A stretch of DNA of 60,136 nucleotides from Amoebophilaceae bacterium (lineage in GTDB: Bacteria; Bacteroidota; Bacteroidia; Cytophagales; Amoebophilaceae). The stretch's first letter is position 1, and every line of letters begins with the position of its first letter. A program made the position numbers and the translations under genes. The notes under the pieces are model-generated. The model saw nothing but the letters and a program-made list of their open reading frames with translations, had not been told where the DNA came from and searched no databases. The stretch covers positions 1-60,136 of the forward strand of contig JALOLY010000001.1 of NCBI GenBank assembly GCA_025455725.1, read 5' to 3'. Positions 9,363-17,280 of this stretch are shown one piece after another.

Positions 9363-9944
9363 ATGAAAAAAAGTATACTTGTCATCTCCTTTATACTGTT
9401 TGCAAGCCTACTTCTAGGTGCCTGTGGTAGCGAACTAGTACTAGCGCCGGCAAAAGAAAAAGCTACAGTAGCAGAGAAAGAAGAGGAAGTAAAAGAGAGT
9501 GCCGCCACTAAAGCCCAGACAACGGTTCAAAAAGAAGGGGAGCATCGGTACAAAGAAGAAAAAGTAGCAGCGGTAGCAAAATCTCAAGAAGGAAGAGGCA
9601 AAGAAAAAGAGGAGAAATCGCCCATCGTAGTAGATGCAACGCCTAATGGCGACATGGCGGATGCTTCATTCGTGTCACCATCCAATAGCGACATAGTAGA
9701 TCTCTCATCCGTGGCACCGTCTGATGGCGACGTGGTCGATTATTCATCTGTGGCAGCGCCTGATGGCGACGTAGTCGATTATTCATCTGTGGCAGCGCCT
9801 GATGGCGACGTAGTCGATTGTTCATCCGCGGTAGCGCCTGATGGCGACGTGGTCGATTGTTCATCCGCGGTAGCGCCTGATGGCGACGTGGTCGATTGTT
9901 CATCCGCGGTAGACGCCACCTTTAACAAAGGTAGAAGTACCTGA
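9363..9944 (+). CDS. Lipoprotein with 13-residue tandem repeats, frame lost after the repeats
   Basis: A secreted lipoprotein of unknown function. MKKSILVISFILFASLLL is a signal peptide and LLGACG is the lipobox, with the lipidated cysteine at residue 21. Next comes a lysine/glutamate-rich linker, then seven 13-residue units of the form (A/P)PDGDVVDYSSVA. The three last units have changed Tyr to Cys. After the last repeat this frame gives only DATFNKGRST and a stop. A different frame carries on with protein-like sequence (see 9913-10053). So either the natural protein is frame-broken here, or the repeats allow switching between two C-termini, or one base is wrong in the assembly. The many aspartates suggest a calcium-binding or spacer role, which is inference only. 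Confidence 0.75.
   Translation: MKKSILVISFILFASLLLGACGSELVLAPAKEKATVAEKEEEVKESAATKAQTTVQKEGEHRYKEEKVAAVAKSQEGRGKEKEEKSPIVVDATPNGDMADASFVSPSNSDIVDLSSVAPSDGDVVDYSSVAAPDGDVVDYSSVAAPDGDVVDCSSAVAPDGDVVDCSSAVAPDGDVVDCSSAVDATFNKGRST
9639..9911 (+). repeat. Seven 39-bp coding tandem repeats
   Basis: In-frame units at 9639, 9678, 9717, 9756, 9795, 9834 and 9873. The first two are diverged. Units 5 to 7 are nearly identical and so probably the newest copies. Each unit is 13 codons, so gain or loss of whole units keeps the frame. Confidence 0.9.
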
Positions 9945-10053
9945 CGTTACGCCTGCTGATGCCACTCTGGAAGAAACAAATTCATCAGATTTTACACGTG
10001 AACATGCGCTAATGGATGATTTGAAAGCTTTTTTTCCTTTCCTTTCCTTTTAA
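9913..10053 (+). pseudogene. Out-of-frame C-terminal tail of the repeat lipoprotein
   Basis: Directly after the repeats, the +1 frame is open from 9913 to a TAA at 10051-10053. It reads TPPLTKVEVPDVTPADATLE then ETNSSDFTREHALMDDLKAF. The acidic, proline- and threonine-rich style matches the rest of the lipoprotein. A shift of one base between about 9906 and 9944 would join it to the upstream frame and add about 45 residues. It has no start codon or ribosome site of its own. Confidence 0.6.
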
Positions 10054-10089
10054 GGTCCGCCTACAGTTTCTACTCGTCGCGCTTCTTAG

Positions 10090-10137
10090 GGAACAGTTTG
10101 TGCCCTCACTGTTCCTTGGACTTCCACGAGTCCAAGG
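10090..10137. terminator. Two adjoining hairpins after the lipoprotein
   Basis: Hairpin 1 pairs GGAACAGT (10090-10097) with ACTGTTCC (10108-10115). Hairpin 2 pairs CCTTGGACT (10114-10122) with AGTCCAAGG (10129-10137), with a 6-base loop. They share two bases, so they cannot both be complete at once. There is no T-run. They may form a terminator or mRNA 3'-end structure for the lipoprotein. Confidence 0.45.
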
Positions 10138-10192
10138 GGCTACTTTGTCGTAGCTATGACAGCAAGTAGGGACATACGGCTGTGCAGGATAT

Positions 10193-10387
10193 TCAAACTA
10201 GGGGTTTTGTGTATCTCTCAGTGGTCTCAGGACAAAAACTTTCCTTCACTTTTGTATAGAAGCCGTCAAACATTCTTGCTTCCCAAAATACATAGCTAAG
10301 ATATTTTCTTGTGTGCCTTTGGCTTATTATACGCTGAGAGTCTAAAAAATCCGAGACCTTTGCACGTCGCATTGTAAATAGGTGCAT
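10193..10387 (-). CDS. Unrecognised short open frame in decayed region
   Basis: 64 codons from an ATG at 10387. It contains RHTRKYLSYVFWEARMFDGF and reads like protein, but matches nothing I know. It lies between the lipoprotein and the dead transposase, so a fragment of a mobile or decayed gene is as likely as a real gene. Confidence 0.2.
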   Translation of the reverse strand: MHLFTMRRAKVSDFLDSQRIISQRHTRKYLSYVFWEARMFDGFYTKVKESFCPETTERYTKPLV

Positions 10388-10490
10388 TTTTTAGTAAACC
10401 GGGGCTGTTGGCTATCAAGCTTCCGGTGATCAAGGAGCGAGTTTCAGGAAGTGTTGTAGGTGTAGAAGAGTAGATGTTAGTGGAAGAACA

Positions 10491-11462
10491 AGGGAGCGAA
10501 AGTTTTTTCGTCTAACCAACACCTTAATAGGCTGGGCTGTGTTGGCAAAAGAGCTTGATAAGGTTGGTAAGCGCTCTGTTGAGGATGCAGTGGGCAGGCC
10601 TGCCTATTATCCCCTGGTACTACTCAAGATGATGCTCCTACAAACCTGATATCATCTCTCTTCTCTGACATGGAGGTAGAAGACATGGTCCGTGATACTC
10701 TTACCTGCTAGTCCCTTTTGTGGTTTACGCGTAGAAGACGTCGTACCTGACCATAGTACGCTCAGCTGTTGTTAGAAGCGAGCTATCCGGGGGGAGAGCC
10801 ATGCATAAGGTTGCTGTCTCAACTCCATAGACCACCACGTGCGGCGTGGTATCTGTAGTGCCACAAAGTGGTAGCATAATCGGTGCTGCTATCATGCCTA
10901 TGGCCCGCAAAGCCCGGGGAAAGTCCACTTATATACTTGCAGAGTACCCCCAATACCTCTCTCACCAAGAAAGTGCCGTCTAGCGTAGAGCTAGAAGTAC
11001 GTTGGGTCAAAAAGGGAAGTAAGCTCCAGTATGGCCACAAGCGTCATTACCTGGCAGCTGAAGACAAAGACTTAGTCGTAGCGGTACACACTACCGTTGC
11101 CAACGTCCGTGTTGGGCAGTGTATGGCATCCAGTCTTGATCAAGTAACACTCCCTGCAGGTAGTCAGATCTTAGCAGATAAAAAGGGTATGGTTCATCCA
11201 ATAACGGTCAACTATTACGCCAGAGAGGTCGACGTAGTGGTATCCAACGTAAGGCCCACCAGCATAGGCCCTTCTCTGTCTGCGCAAAACGCTACAACAG
11301 GTTGATGGATCGTAGTCGCTATAGAATAGATCGGGTATTTGGTTTGGTAGGCTAGAAGCCAGGTATGTAGGCATGGCCAAGTCCCGTGGGCAGCATGTTC
11401 TGGAGGCTATCACTTACAACTTATACAGATTCCTGGGGATTATCATGTCGAAAGCGCGGTAA
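10491..11462 (+). pseudogene. IS5-family transposase, decayed
   Basis: Pieces of an IS5-type DDE transposase can be read in order on the plus strand in different frames. First comes RERKFFRLTNTLIGWAVLAK and GRPAYYPLVLLKMMLLQT, then a TGA where Trp is expected. Next are MEVEDMVRDTL and VEDVVPDHSTLS (first catalytic Asp region). RWVKKGSKLQYGHKRHYL with DLVVAVHTTVANV follows, then the segment around ILADKG and CAKRYNRLMDRSRYRIDRVFG. The end is MAKSRGQHVLEAITYNLYRF up to a TAA at 11460-11462. At least four frameshifts and several stops make it inactive. The 5' end is uncertain and could reach back to about 10430. No terminal inverted repeats were identified. Confidence 0.85.
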
Positions 11463-11754
11463 AAACAGAGAGAAGGTACTTAAGAGGGCACCTGGCTCCC
11501 GCAACATGAGGGGTAGCAAGGGAATTGAACACTTGAGGATAATCCCAAAGAAGCGCAGAGATGACGAAGCCTCTTATACGAAGGCCTCAAGACGTGGGAG
11601 CTGCATCTATGCAAATACTGAGTCCACGTTCACTGGCCACTGATTTGTGTACAATACAGACAGGAGTGAAAGACCGGCTGATACAGGCCACGCTTTTGGT
11701 ATCCATACCACTTTCTTAAGGCGGGGAGGATACTTCACGTCCTTCAAGAAGACA

Positions 11755-11782
11755 CAAAGCCCTGCCGCGCGGCAGGGCTTTG
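11755..11782 (-). terminator. Strong palindromic terminator after the cold-shock gene
   Basis: A perfect 28-base palindrome (CAAAGCCCTGCCGC and its complement) lies 28 bases past the cspA-like stop. On the minus strand a T-rich stretch follows. It is symmetrical, so it could stop transcription from both sides. Confidence 0.75.
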
Positions 11783-11810
11783 TATGTAATAAAATCAGGG
11801 GGTACAGGAG

Positions 11811-12005
11811 CTATACTAAACTCACATTTACCGCATTTAGTCCCCTTGGAGTCTCCTGTACTTCAAAGGTCACTTCATCTCCTTCTTTTACTTCTTGGCC
11901 ATTGAGGGCTGTGACGTGTACGAAGTACTCCTTGTCTGAAGCAGCGTCTGTAATGAATCCAAAACCTTTGGAATCATTGAAAAACTTGATAGTTCCCGTT
12001 TTCAT
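11811..12005 (-). CDS. Cold-shock domain protein
   Basis: A 64-residue single cold-shock domain that binds single-stranded RNA or DNA and melts mRNA structure. The RNP1 motif is KGFGFI (residues 13-18) and the RNP2 region is EYFVHVTAL (27-35), where the usual (V/I)FVH appears as YFVH. The start at 12005 (MKTGTIKFFN) is set by the family. The longer frame from 12104 only adds a hydrophobic stretch that is not part of the family. It sits downstream of yebC with about 100 bases between them, and a strong terminator follows. Confidence 0.93.
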   Translation of the reverse strand: MKTGTIKFFNDSKGFGFITDAASDKEYFVHVTALNGQEVKEGDEVTFEVQETPRGLNAVNVSLV

Positions 12006-12104
12006 TAGTGTATTTAAATAATTGAAGAATACCATGAAGGTAACACAAAGACACAAGAAAAAGAAATAAGCCATCCAAAGAATTAAGCTTATTATGGCAG
12101 GCAT

Positions 12105-12851
12105 CTAGGAATCGGTGATGTCAAGGGGTCTCTCGTTAACCATGTTGTGGAAAGCTCTCTGTACATCGTCGTGGTCTTCCAGGGCATCAATCAACTTCAT
12201 AACTTTGGCAGCATCACTCTCGTTTAAGGTAATAGATGTGTTGGGGACATACTGTAATGAAGCACTATCGATGGCTATTCGTAGTGCTTCTAGTCCTTGC
12301 TGCACCTGTCCAAAATTTCCAAGAGGGCAGGTTATGTGAAAGTAGTCTTCTTCAGGCTCAACAGCCTCTGCACCCGCCTCAATCATAGCCAGGGTCATAG
12401 TTTCCTCGTCGGTCACGGATTCCCTCTTCAGAGTAAACGTACCTTTCTTATCGAATAGAAATGCAAGTGAGCCACTCCTGCCCAAGCAACCACCATATTT
12501 ATTAAAAATAGCACGCACAGCTGCTACGGTACGATTCAGATTATCTGTCATGCATGCCACCATGACGGCTACGCCGTACATGGCATAACCTTCGTAGGTT
12601 ACTTCCGTATAAGCAGCTGACTCTTTGCTACTACCTTTTTTAATAGCACGTTCAATTCTGTCTTTGGGCAGATTAGCGCTCCTTGCATTTTGGATGGCAA
12701 TGCGCAGTCTGGGATTATTTTCAGGCGTGGCACTCCCTTGCTTGGCAGCTATGGCCAATTCCTTGACTAGCTTAGCAAATAGTTTACTTTTTTTGGCATC
12801 ATTCACGCCTTTTCGGTGCTTAATATTAGCCCACTTACTGTGTCCTGACAT
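12105..12851 (-). CDS. YebC/PmpR-family protein
   Basis: A cytoplasmic YebC/PmpR/TACO1-family protein. Members have been described as transcription regulators and, more recently, as factors that help ribosomes through difficult stretches. The diagnostic start MSGHSKWANIKHRKG is at 12851. KLVKELAIAAKQG and NLPKDRIERAIKKG follow near residues 25-70, then YEGYAMYGVAVMVACMTDN near 95. The 248 residues match the family. The frame could be extended by 29 codons, but that extension overlaps the preceding gene and is not conserved. It lies 22 bases after the EamA permease, which suggests cotranscription. Confidence 0.94.
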   Translation of the reverse strand: MSGHSKWANIKHRKGVNDAKKSKLFAKLVKELAIAAKQGSATPENNPRLRIAIQNARSANLPKDRIERAIKKGSSKESAAYTEVTYEGYAMYGVAVMVACMTDNLNRTVAAVRAIFNKYGGCLGRSGSLAFLFDKKGTFTLKRESVTDEETMTLAMIEAGAEAVEPEEDYFHITCPLGNFGQVQQGLEALRIAIDSASLQYVPNTSITLNESDAAKVMKLIDALEDHDDVQRAFHNMVNERPLDITDS

Positions 12852-12873
12852 GACGCTACACTTCCGATTGTTA

Positions 12874-13719
12874 CTAAGCAGCTTTCTTGTTTTGATAAAA
12901 AAGATTAAGCAAGACACCCAGTAAAACCAAACATACACCTAGCAATTTGAGATGGGGAAGGGATTCTTCCAAGAAGAGATAGCCAAACAATAAGGCATAG
13001 ACGATGGCGATGTAAGAAGTGGCTGACACAGATGCAGCAGGGCCAAGCTGGTAGGCTTTTACAGTGTAGTAGTGTGCCATGTGTCCCAGAACGCTAATTG
13101 TGCCTATGACAAGCCAGTCTCGTGCTTGCAGCGCTACAAAGTTACGCAACAGGTACGTGCCTGCTAGGGGGATAGTGACCAGGTATGCATAAAAAGTCAC
13201 CACCAGTGGATGTTCTTTGTGTTCTATCTTGCTGACGATTACACTGGCTAGTCCTTTGAAGAACGCACCAGCTAGACCACTGACGATGTACCAAGAAACT
13301 TCCGTTAGTGAAAAGCCGTTGATCAACGTAACTCCCGCAAAAGACAACCCAAAGCAAAGCCACTGTTGTGAGCTTACGGGCTCCTTAAGCATGAAAATCC
13401 CAATGAGGGCAGCGAAGACGGGTGCGGTGTAATGAAGTGTAACAGCACTAGGTAGCGAAGTATGTTGCAGAGTGAAAAAATACAGTGCAACGCTCAATGT
13501 ACCTACAATGCCACGGGCAAGCAGCAGTTTGCGGTGTTTTCCCCAAACGGAGATTCGATGATACCTCAAGGTTGTAAAACTAGCCACTAGAGGCACTAAC
13601 GAATTGAAAAAGAGTATCTCTGTTGTAGGAATATGGCGCAGCAGCCTAACACCCAGGCCAATAAAGGCCACAAAAGAGACACTCAGCAACATGAATTGGC
13701 TACTCTTGGGAATGCGCAT
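12874..13719 (-). CDS. EamA/DMT-family permease
   Basis: A drug/metabolite-transporter superfamily permease in the inner membrane, with ten predicted helices in two EamA halves. The substrate is unknown. The first half includes LFFNSLVPLVASFTTL, LLLARGIVGTLSVALYFFTL and SLPSAVTLHYTAPVFAALIG. The second includes GPAASVSATSYIAIVYALLFG and FLEESLPHLKLLGVCLVLLG. Start chosen at 13719 (MRIPKSSQF); an in-frame ATG at 13764 would add 15 residues. It is followed closely by yebC. Confidence 0.88.
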   Translation of the reverse strand: MRIPKSSQFMLLSVSFVAFIGLGVRLLRHIPTTEILFFNSLVPLVASFTTLRYHRISVWGKHRKLLLARGIVGTLSVALYFFTLQHTSLPSAVTLHYTAPVFAALIGIFMLKEPVSSQQWLCFGLSFAGVTLINGFSLTEVSWYIVSGLAGAFFKGLASVIVSKIEHKEHPLVVTFYAYLVTIPLAGTYLLRNFVALQARDWLVIGTISVLGHMAHYYTVKAYQLGPAASVSATSYIAIVYALLFGYLFLEESLPHLKLLGVCLVLLGVLLNLFYQNKKAA

Positions 13720-13824
13720 GTGAAAAATTGTATGCAAACACACGCTGATTATAGAATTACTCAAAATGTGTAAAATTAAACAATAATGCCTATTATTATT
13801 ACATAATATCTTTATGCAATTAAG

Positions 13825-14517
13825 TTATGCCAGCAAGTTTTCGAACTTCTTAATTGCTTCTCTAATCTTATCTTTCGTAAGGTGTGGGTTTTGTGATACC
13901 CTCCTAGTGGTATCACTTTCTTCAGTGCAATGTTGATTATCAGCGAAATATTGTTCGACTGCTTTTCTGATCGTGAGCATAAGAATAGATAGGATGTTAT
14001 GTTGGATCGTGCTCGTCTCCCACTGTCTTATGGCCATCTCCAGGGATGTCATGGTTTGCTCTATTGGATTTTTACTTAAATCTTCGTTAATGTGTTCTCG
14101 GACTTTACTGGGTAGGCTTCTTATGAGAGTTCTTAGCTGTGCCTGGTCTAGCTTTACCGGCTCAGAATCCTCTTGGTTTACTTGAGCATAAGCAGCCGGA
14201 ACTACTACTGCTTCTACTTCTACTTCTCTCTTAGCTTCTGTTTCTTTTTGTTGCTCTACTTTTAGTTCCTCTGCGACTGCAGCCCCTGCCAGTTGATCTG
14301 TTGTTTGCAAATCAGGAGTGGCGCTTTTGCTATCACTGGAGTCTTCTTTCGTATCGTTTGCCGAGCTAACAGAACATTTGTGCATTCTAGGGACAATACT
14401 GCTGTTTGTTCCAGGAACAGTACTACGTAAATACTCTGCGTTCATATTGTCCCTGCAACTCGTTAGCAAGAACAATAGACTATACGGCATCATCTTGTAT
14501 AAGACACGCTTTTTCAT
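13825..14517 (-). CDS. Hypothetical lipoprotein
   Basis: A 230-residue protein of unknown function. The N-terminus MKKRVLYKMMPYSLLFLLTSC is a lipoprotein signal with the lipidated Cys at residue 21. After it come a low-complexity Ser/Asp/Glu/Lys region and a more ordered, probably helical C-terminal half (LRTLIRSLPSKVREHINEDL, then DKIREAIKKFENLLA). It lies between the EamA gene and lolD on the same strand, with AT-rich spacers. I do not recognise the family. Confidence 0.7.
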   Translation of the reverse strand: MKKRVLYKMMPYSLLFLLTSCRDNMNAEYLRSTVPGTNSSIVPRMHKCSVSSANDTKEDSSDSKSATPDLQTTDQLAGAAVAEELKVEQQKETEAKREVEVEAVVVPAAYAQVNQEDSEPVKLDQAQLRTLIRSLPSKVREHINEDLSKNPIEQTMTSLEMAIRQWETSTIQHNILSILMLTIRKAVEQYFADNQHCTEESDTTRRVSQNPHLTKDKIREAIKKFENLLA

Positions 14518-14554
14518 GGCCTCGTGTTTTTGTTTGACTGGTACATATAGCTCG

Positions 14555-15238
14555 TTAAAGTACTTTTTCCCGGGCGAAAGTCGACTCTGATACTAATTTC
14601 CCGTCTTGGATGAGCAGCTGCCGGTCGGTCATGTCAGCTAGCGCTTGGTCGTGTGTGGCTAATACAAAAGTCTGGCCGGTCTCATCCCGTAGTTTGAAAA
14701 GTAACGCATACAGCGCAGCTGCATTGCGGGAGTCTAGGCTTCCGCTTGGCTCATCTGCAAAAACTATCTTGGGGCTATTGATAAGTGCTCGGGCTACGGC
14801 CACTCGTTGCTGTTCACCACCCGAGAGTTCTGCAGGCTTGTGCTGGCTACGATCAGATAGGTTGAGTAGCGCCAACAGTGACCTCCCTCTATTCTCTACC
14901 TCGTTTTTGACGTCTCCTCGGATATACCCTGGCATACATACATTTTCAAGCGTGGTGAATTCAGGTAACAGATTATAAAGTTGAAACACAAAGCCAATCG
15001 AATGATTTCTAAAAGAAGCCAGCTTCTTTCCGTGAAGTGCCAGAAGGTCTACTCCATCAAGCTGCAACAACCCCCCATCGGGTCTTTCCAGTGTAGCCAG
15101 CACATGTAGCAACGTACTCTTCCCTGCACCAGAAGCGCCTGTAATTGCTACGACCTCACTCTTGTATACAGTTAAATCAATATCTTGTAGTGCCCGGAGG
15201 TTGCCGTAGTGTTTGTTGATTCCTTGTGCTACAAGCAT
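14555..15238 (-). CDS. lolD: ABC transporter ATPase, LolD-like
   Basis: An ATP-binding subunit of the LolD/MacB/FtsE group. LolD powers release of lipoproteins from the inner membrane for transport to the outer membrane. Walker A GASGAGKST, the Q-loop, signature LSGGEQQRVAVARAL, Walker B IVFADEPSGSLDS and switch His in LATHD are all present. The 227 residues from 15238 (MLVAQGINKHYG) match LolD; the frame extends 10 codons further. The permease partner is not in the window. Assignment to Lol rather than another MacB-like exporter is by length and likeness only. Confidence 0.82.
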   Translation of the reverse strand: MLVAQGINKHYGNLRALQDIDLTVYKSEVVAITGASGAGKSTLLHVLATLERPDGGLLQLDGVDLLALHGKKLASFRNHSIGFVFQLYNLLPEFTTLENVCMPGYIRGDVKNEVENRGRSLLALLNLSDRSQHKPAELSGGEQQRVAVARALINSPKIVFADEPSGSLDSRNAAALYALLFKLRDETGQTFVLATHDQALADMTDRQLLIQDGKLVSESTFAREKVL

Positions 15239-15538
15239 TTTTTTCTTAGTATAGTCCCCCGCGTTCACAAACAGTGCCGGCTACACTACCTAACTGGTGC
15301 GGCCGTTGCCGGTAGTGTGGGGATACTCAAGATGCCCAAATATACGCTTTTATCGTTATTTAGAGGGGTTCTTCTGCCAGTGTTGTTATGGGATTTGTTT
15401 TGATAAGTACAAATGTGTAAAGTTCCCTTTTTGATGCACCTGAGTTTCCTGTGTAAAAAAGTCTGGATAGGGATTCTTGTTACGGTTTGGCATAGGGAAA
15501 CGGCCAATTTGCTTAACAAATGCTGCGCAACAGCGTCT
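15239..15538. other. Spacer between lolD and tRNA-Arg, no gene seen
   Basis: About 300 bases with no credible gene. Open frames here overlap the tRNA or are short and of poor composition. Confidence 0.5.
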
Positions 15539-15612
15539 GCGCTCGTAGTTCAATTGGATAGAACGTCGGATTTCGGCTCCGAAGGTTGAGGGTTCGAGTC
15601 CTTCCGAGCGCA
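15539..15612 (+). tRNA. tRNA-Arg (anticodon TCG)
   Basis: A full cloverleaf can be folded. The acceptor GCGCTCG pairs with CGAGCGC and the D stem is GTTC/GAAC. The anticodon stem TCGGA/TCCGA holds loop TTTCGGC, giving anticodon TCG. The T stem GAGGG/CCTTC has loop TTCGAGT, and the discriminator base is A. No encoded CCA. Confidence 0.95.
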
Positions 15613-15886
15613 CAGGTTTTATGGTGTTCCACTGGTGACTGGCCATTGTACTGCACTGAGACTATTAGAACATAGGCCTTCAGTTAACTATTAATTCCGA
15701 TACCGCAGTGAGCGTCTCGGTCGCTTTGCAGCGAGCCTTTCCGAGTTGTTACGTATGGGGGAAAGTGTGGTTGATGCCTTCTCGATTCGACGGCTTACTG
15801 AAGCTACGGCATTGAAGAGCTAAACTCGACCTTTTTTACACGTCATCTTTGAAAAGCATTACCATTATACTACATCCGTCTGCCCC

Positions 15887-17245
15887 ATGATAATACCTCC
15901 TCTCAACACCCTATCCCAACAAAGGGGGATCAGCCTATTCTGGTTCCGAAGAGACCTGCGGTTAGAAGATAATCATGGGCTGTATCAGGCACTCAAAAAG
16001 AGTAGCTTCGTACTCCCTCTCTTCATTTTTGACACTAACATTCTAGGTAGGTTAGAAGAGCGGGTTGATCGGCGTGTTCAATTTATTTATGAGCAAATCA
16101 AGCTACTCAAAGTAGCTTTGGAGCAGATAGGGAGCACATTGTTGGTGTGTTACGGTAATCCTTTGGAAGTATATCAGCAATTGGCGAACGACTTGCCAAT
16201 CAAGGCGGTGTATACTAATCACGACTATGAGCCCTATGCCAGGCATCGCGATCAAGTAGTTGCTGAGTGCCTGGACGCACATCAGATAGCCTTCCACAGT
16301 TTTAAAGACCAAGTAATCTTTGAAAAAGAGGAAGTGATGAAGGATAACGGAACGCCATACACGGTTTTTACACCGTATATGAAGAAATGGAAAGCACTTT
16401 TCAATCCAGCGATGGTGCATGCGTTTGACAGTAGTGCTTTGTTACATCATTGCCTTCTCACAAGCCCGTTGCCCCTGCTGTCATTGCAAGACATAGGCTT
16501 TCAGTCTCAGAGTTACGACTTTCCCAGTGAAACAATAGACTTAGTGTGCATCAAACAATACGATCAACAGAGAGATATACCTGCGATTTTAGGTACTAGT
16601 AGGTTAAGTATTCACTTTCGTTTTGGTACGATTAGTATCCGCACTGCGACACGCGTTGCCCTTGAATACAATGAAATATGGTTGAATGAGTTGATTTGGC
16701 GTAACTTCTACATGATGATCTTGTGGCATTTTCCTCATGTGGTCATGCGTTCTTTTAAGCCTGCTTATGATGAGGTGGAATGGGAAAATAATCAGACACA
16801 TTTTCAGGCCTGGTGTACTGGGCAAACGGGCTATCCCATAGTTGATGCAGGTATGCGCGAACTTAACGCCACAGGTTATATGCACAACCGGTTGCGTATG
16901 ATTACGGCTAGTTTTTTGACCAAACATCTGCTGATCGACTGGCGCTGGGGCGAGGCTTACTTTGCTCAAAAGCTCTTGGACTTCGAACTGGCTTCTAATA
17001 ATGGTGGGTGGCAGTGGGCTGCAGGTTCTGGCTGCGATGCAGCACCTTATTTCCGCATCTTCAACCCATACTTTCAAACGCAAAAGTTTGATCCCGCACT
17101 TAAATACGTCAAAGCATGGGTTCCCGAGCTCGAGAGTACGGCATACCCAGAGCCCATCATAGTACATGACGTTGCAAGAGAACGTACTCTTAAAGCCTAT
17201 AAAAAAGCACTAGCCAGTGAGAAGTGGAATCAGAAAGCACCGTAG
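15887..17245 (+). CDS. phrB: Deoxyribodipyrimidine photolyase
   Basis: A light-driven DNA repair enzyme that splits pyrimidine dimers using FAD and an antenna cofactor. The N-terminal antenna domain begins LFWFRRDLRLEDNHGL (about residues 18-33). The FAD-binding domain includes LSIHFRFGTISIRT (about 241) and LNELIWRNFYMMIL (265). MRELNATGYMHNRLRMITAS and the hallmark WQWAAGSGCDAAPYFRIFNP (about 379) complete it. The 452 residues are full length. It is a single gene, convergent with asnS. A photolyase implies exposure to light, or a recent ancestor that had it. Confidence 0.95.
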   Translation: MIIPPLNTLSQQRGISLFWFRRDLRLEDNHGLYQALKKSSFVLPLFIFDTNILGRLEERVDRRVQFIYEQIKLLKVALEQIGSTLLVCYGNPLEVYQQLANDLPIKAVYTNHDYEPYARHRDQVVAECLDAHQIAFHSFKDQVIFEKEEVMKDNGTPYTVFTPYMKKWKALFNPAMVHAFDSSALLHHCLLTSPLPLLSLQDIGFQSQSYDFPSETIDLVCIKQYDQQRDIPAILGTSRLSIHFRFGTISIRTATRVALEYNEIWLNELIWRNFYMMILWHFPHVVMRSFKPAYDEVEWENNQTHFQAWCTGQTGYPIVDAGMRELNATGYMHNRLRMITASFLTKHLLIDWRWGEAYFAQKLLDFELASNNGGWQWAAGSGCDAAPYFRIFNPYFQTQKFDPALKYVKAWVPELESTAYPEPIIVHDVARERTLKAYKKALASEKWNQKAP

Positions 17246-17280
17246 AAATATTAGCCCATGTGTTGCTGCTTGTCCAGCAG

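Noticed and set aside
9643-9903. Minus-strand frame of repeated RMNNRPRRHQALP
   Set aside because: It is the antisense of the 39-bp repeats, which stay open in any frame without stops. No start context or independent support.
9639-9911. Regularly spaced repeats as a CRISPR array
   Set aside because: Units are contiguous with no unique spacers, and they are in frame with a lipoprotein gene.
12005-12104. Hydrophobic N-terminal extension of the cold-shock protein
   Set aside because: Cold-shock proteins start at the MKTGTIKFF-type motif. The extension is an open leader, not conserved sequence.
15386-15646. Minus-strand frame with RSEGLEPSTFGAEIRRSIQL
   Set aside because: It runs across the tRNA-Arg gene. 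This kind of peptide is a well-known false protein read from tRNA antisense.
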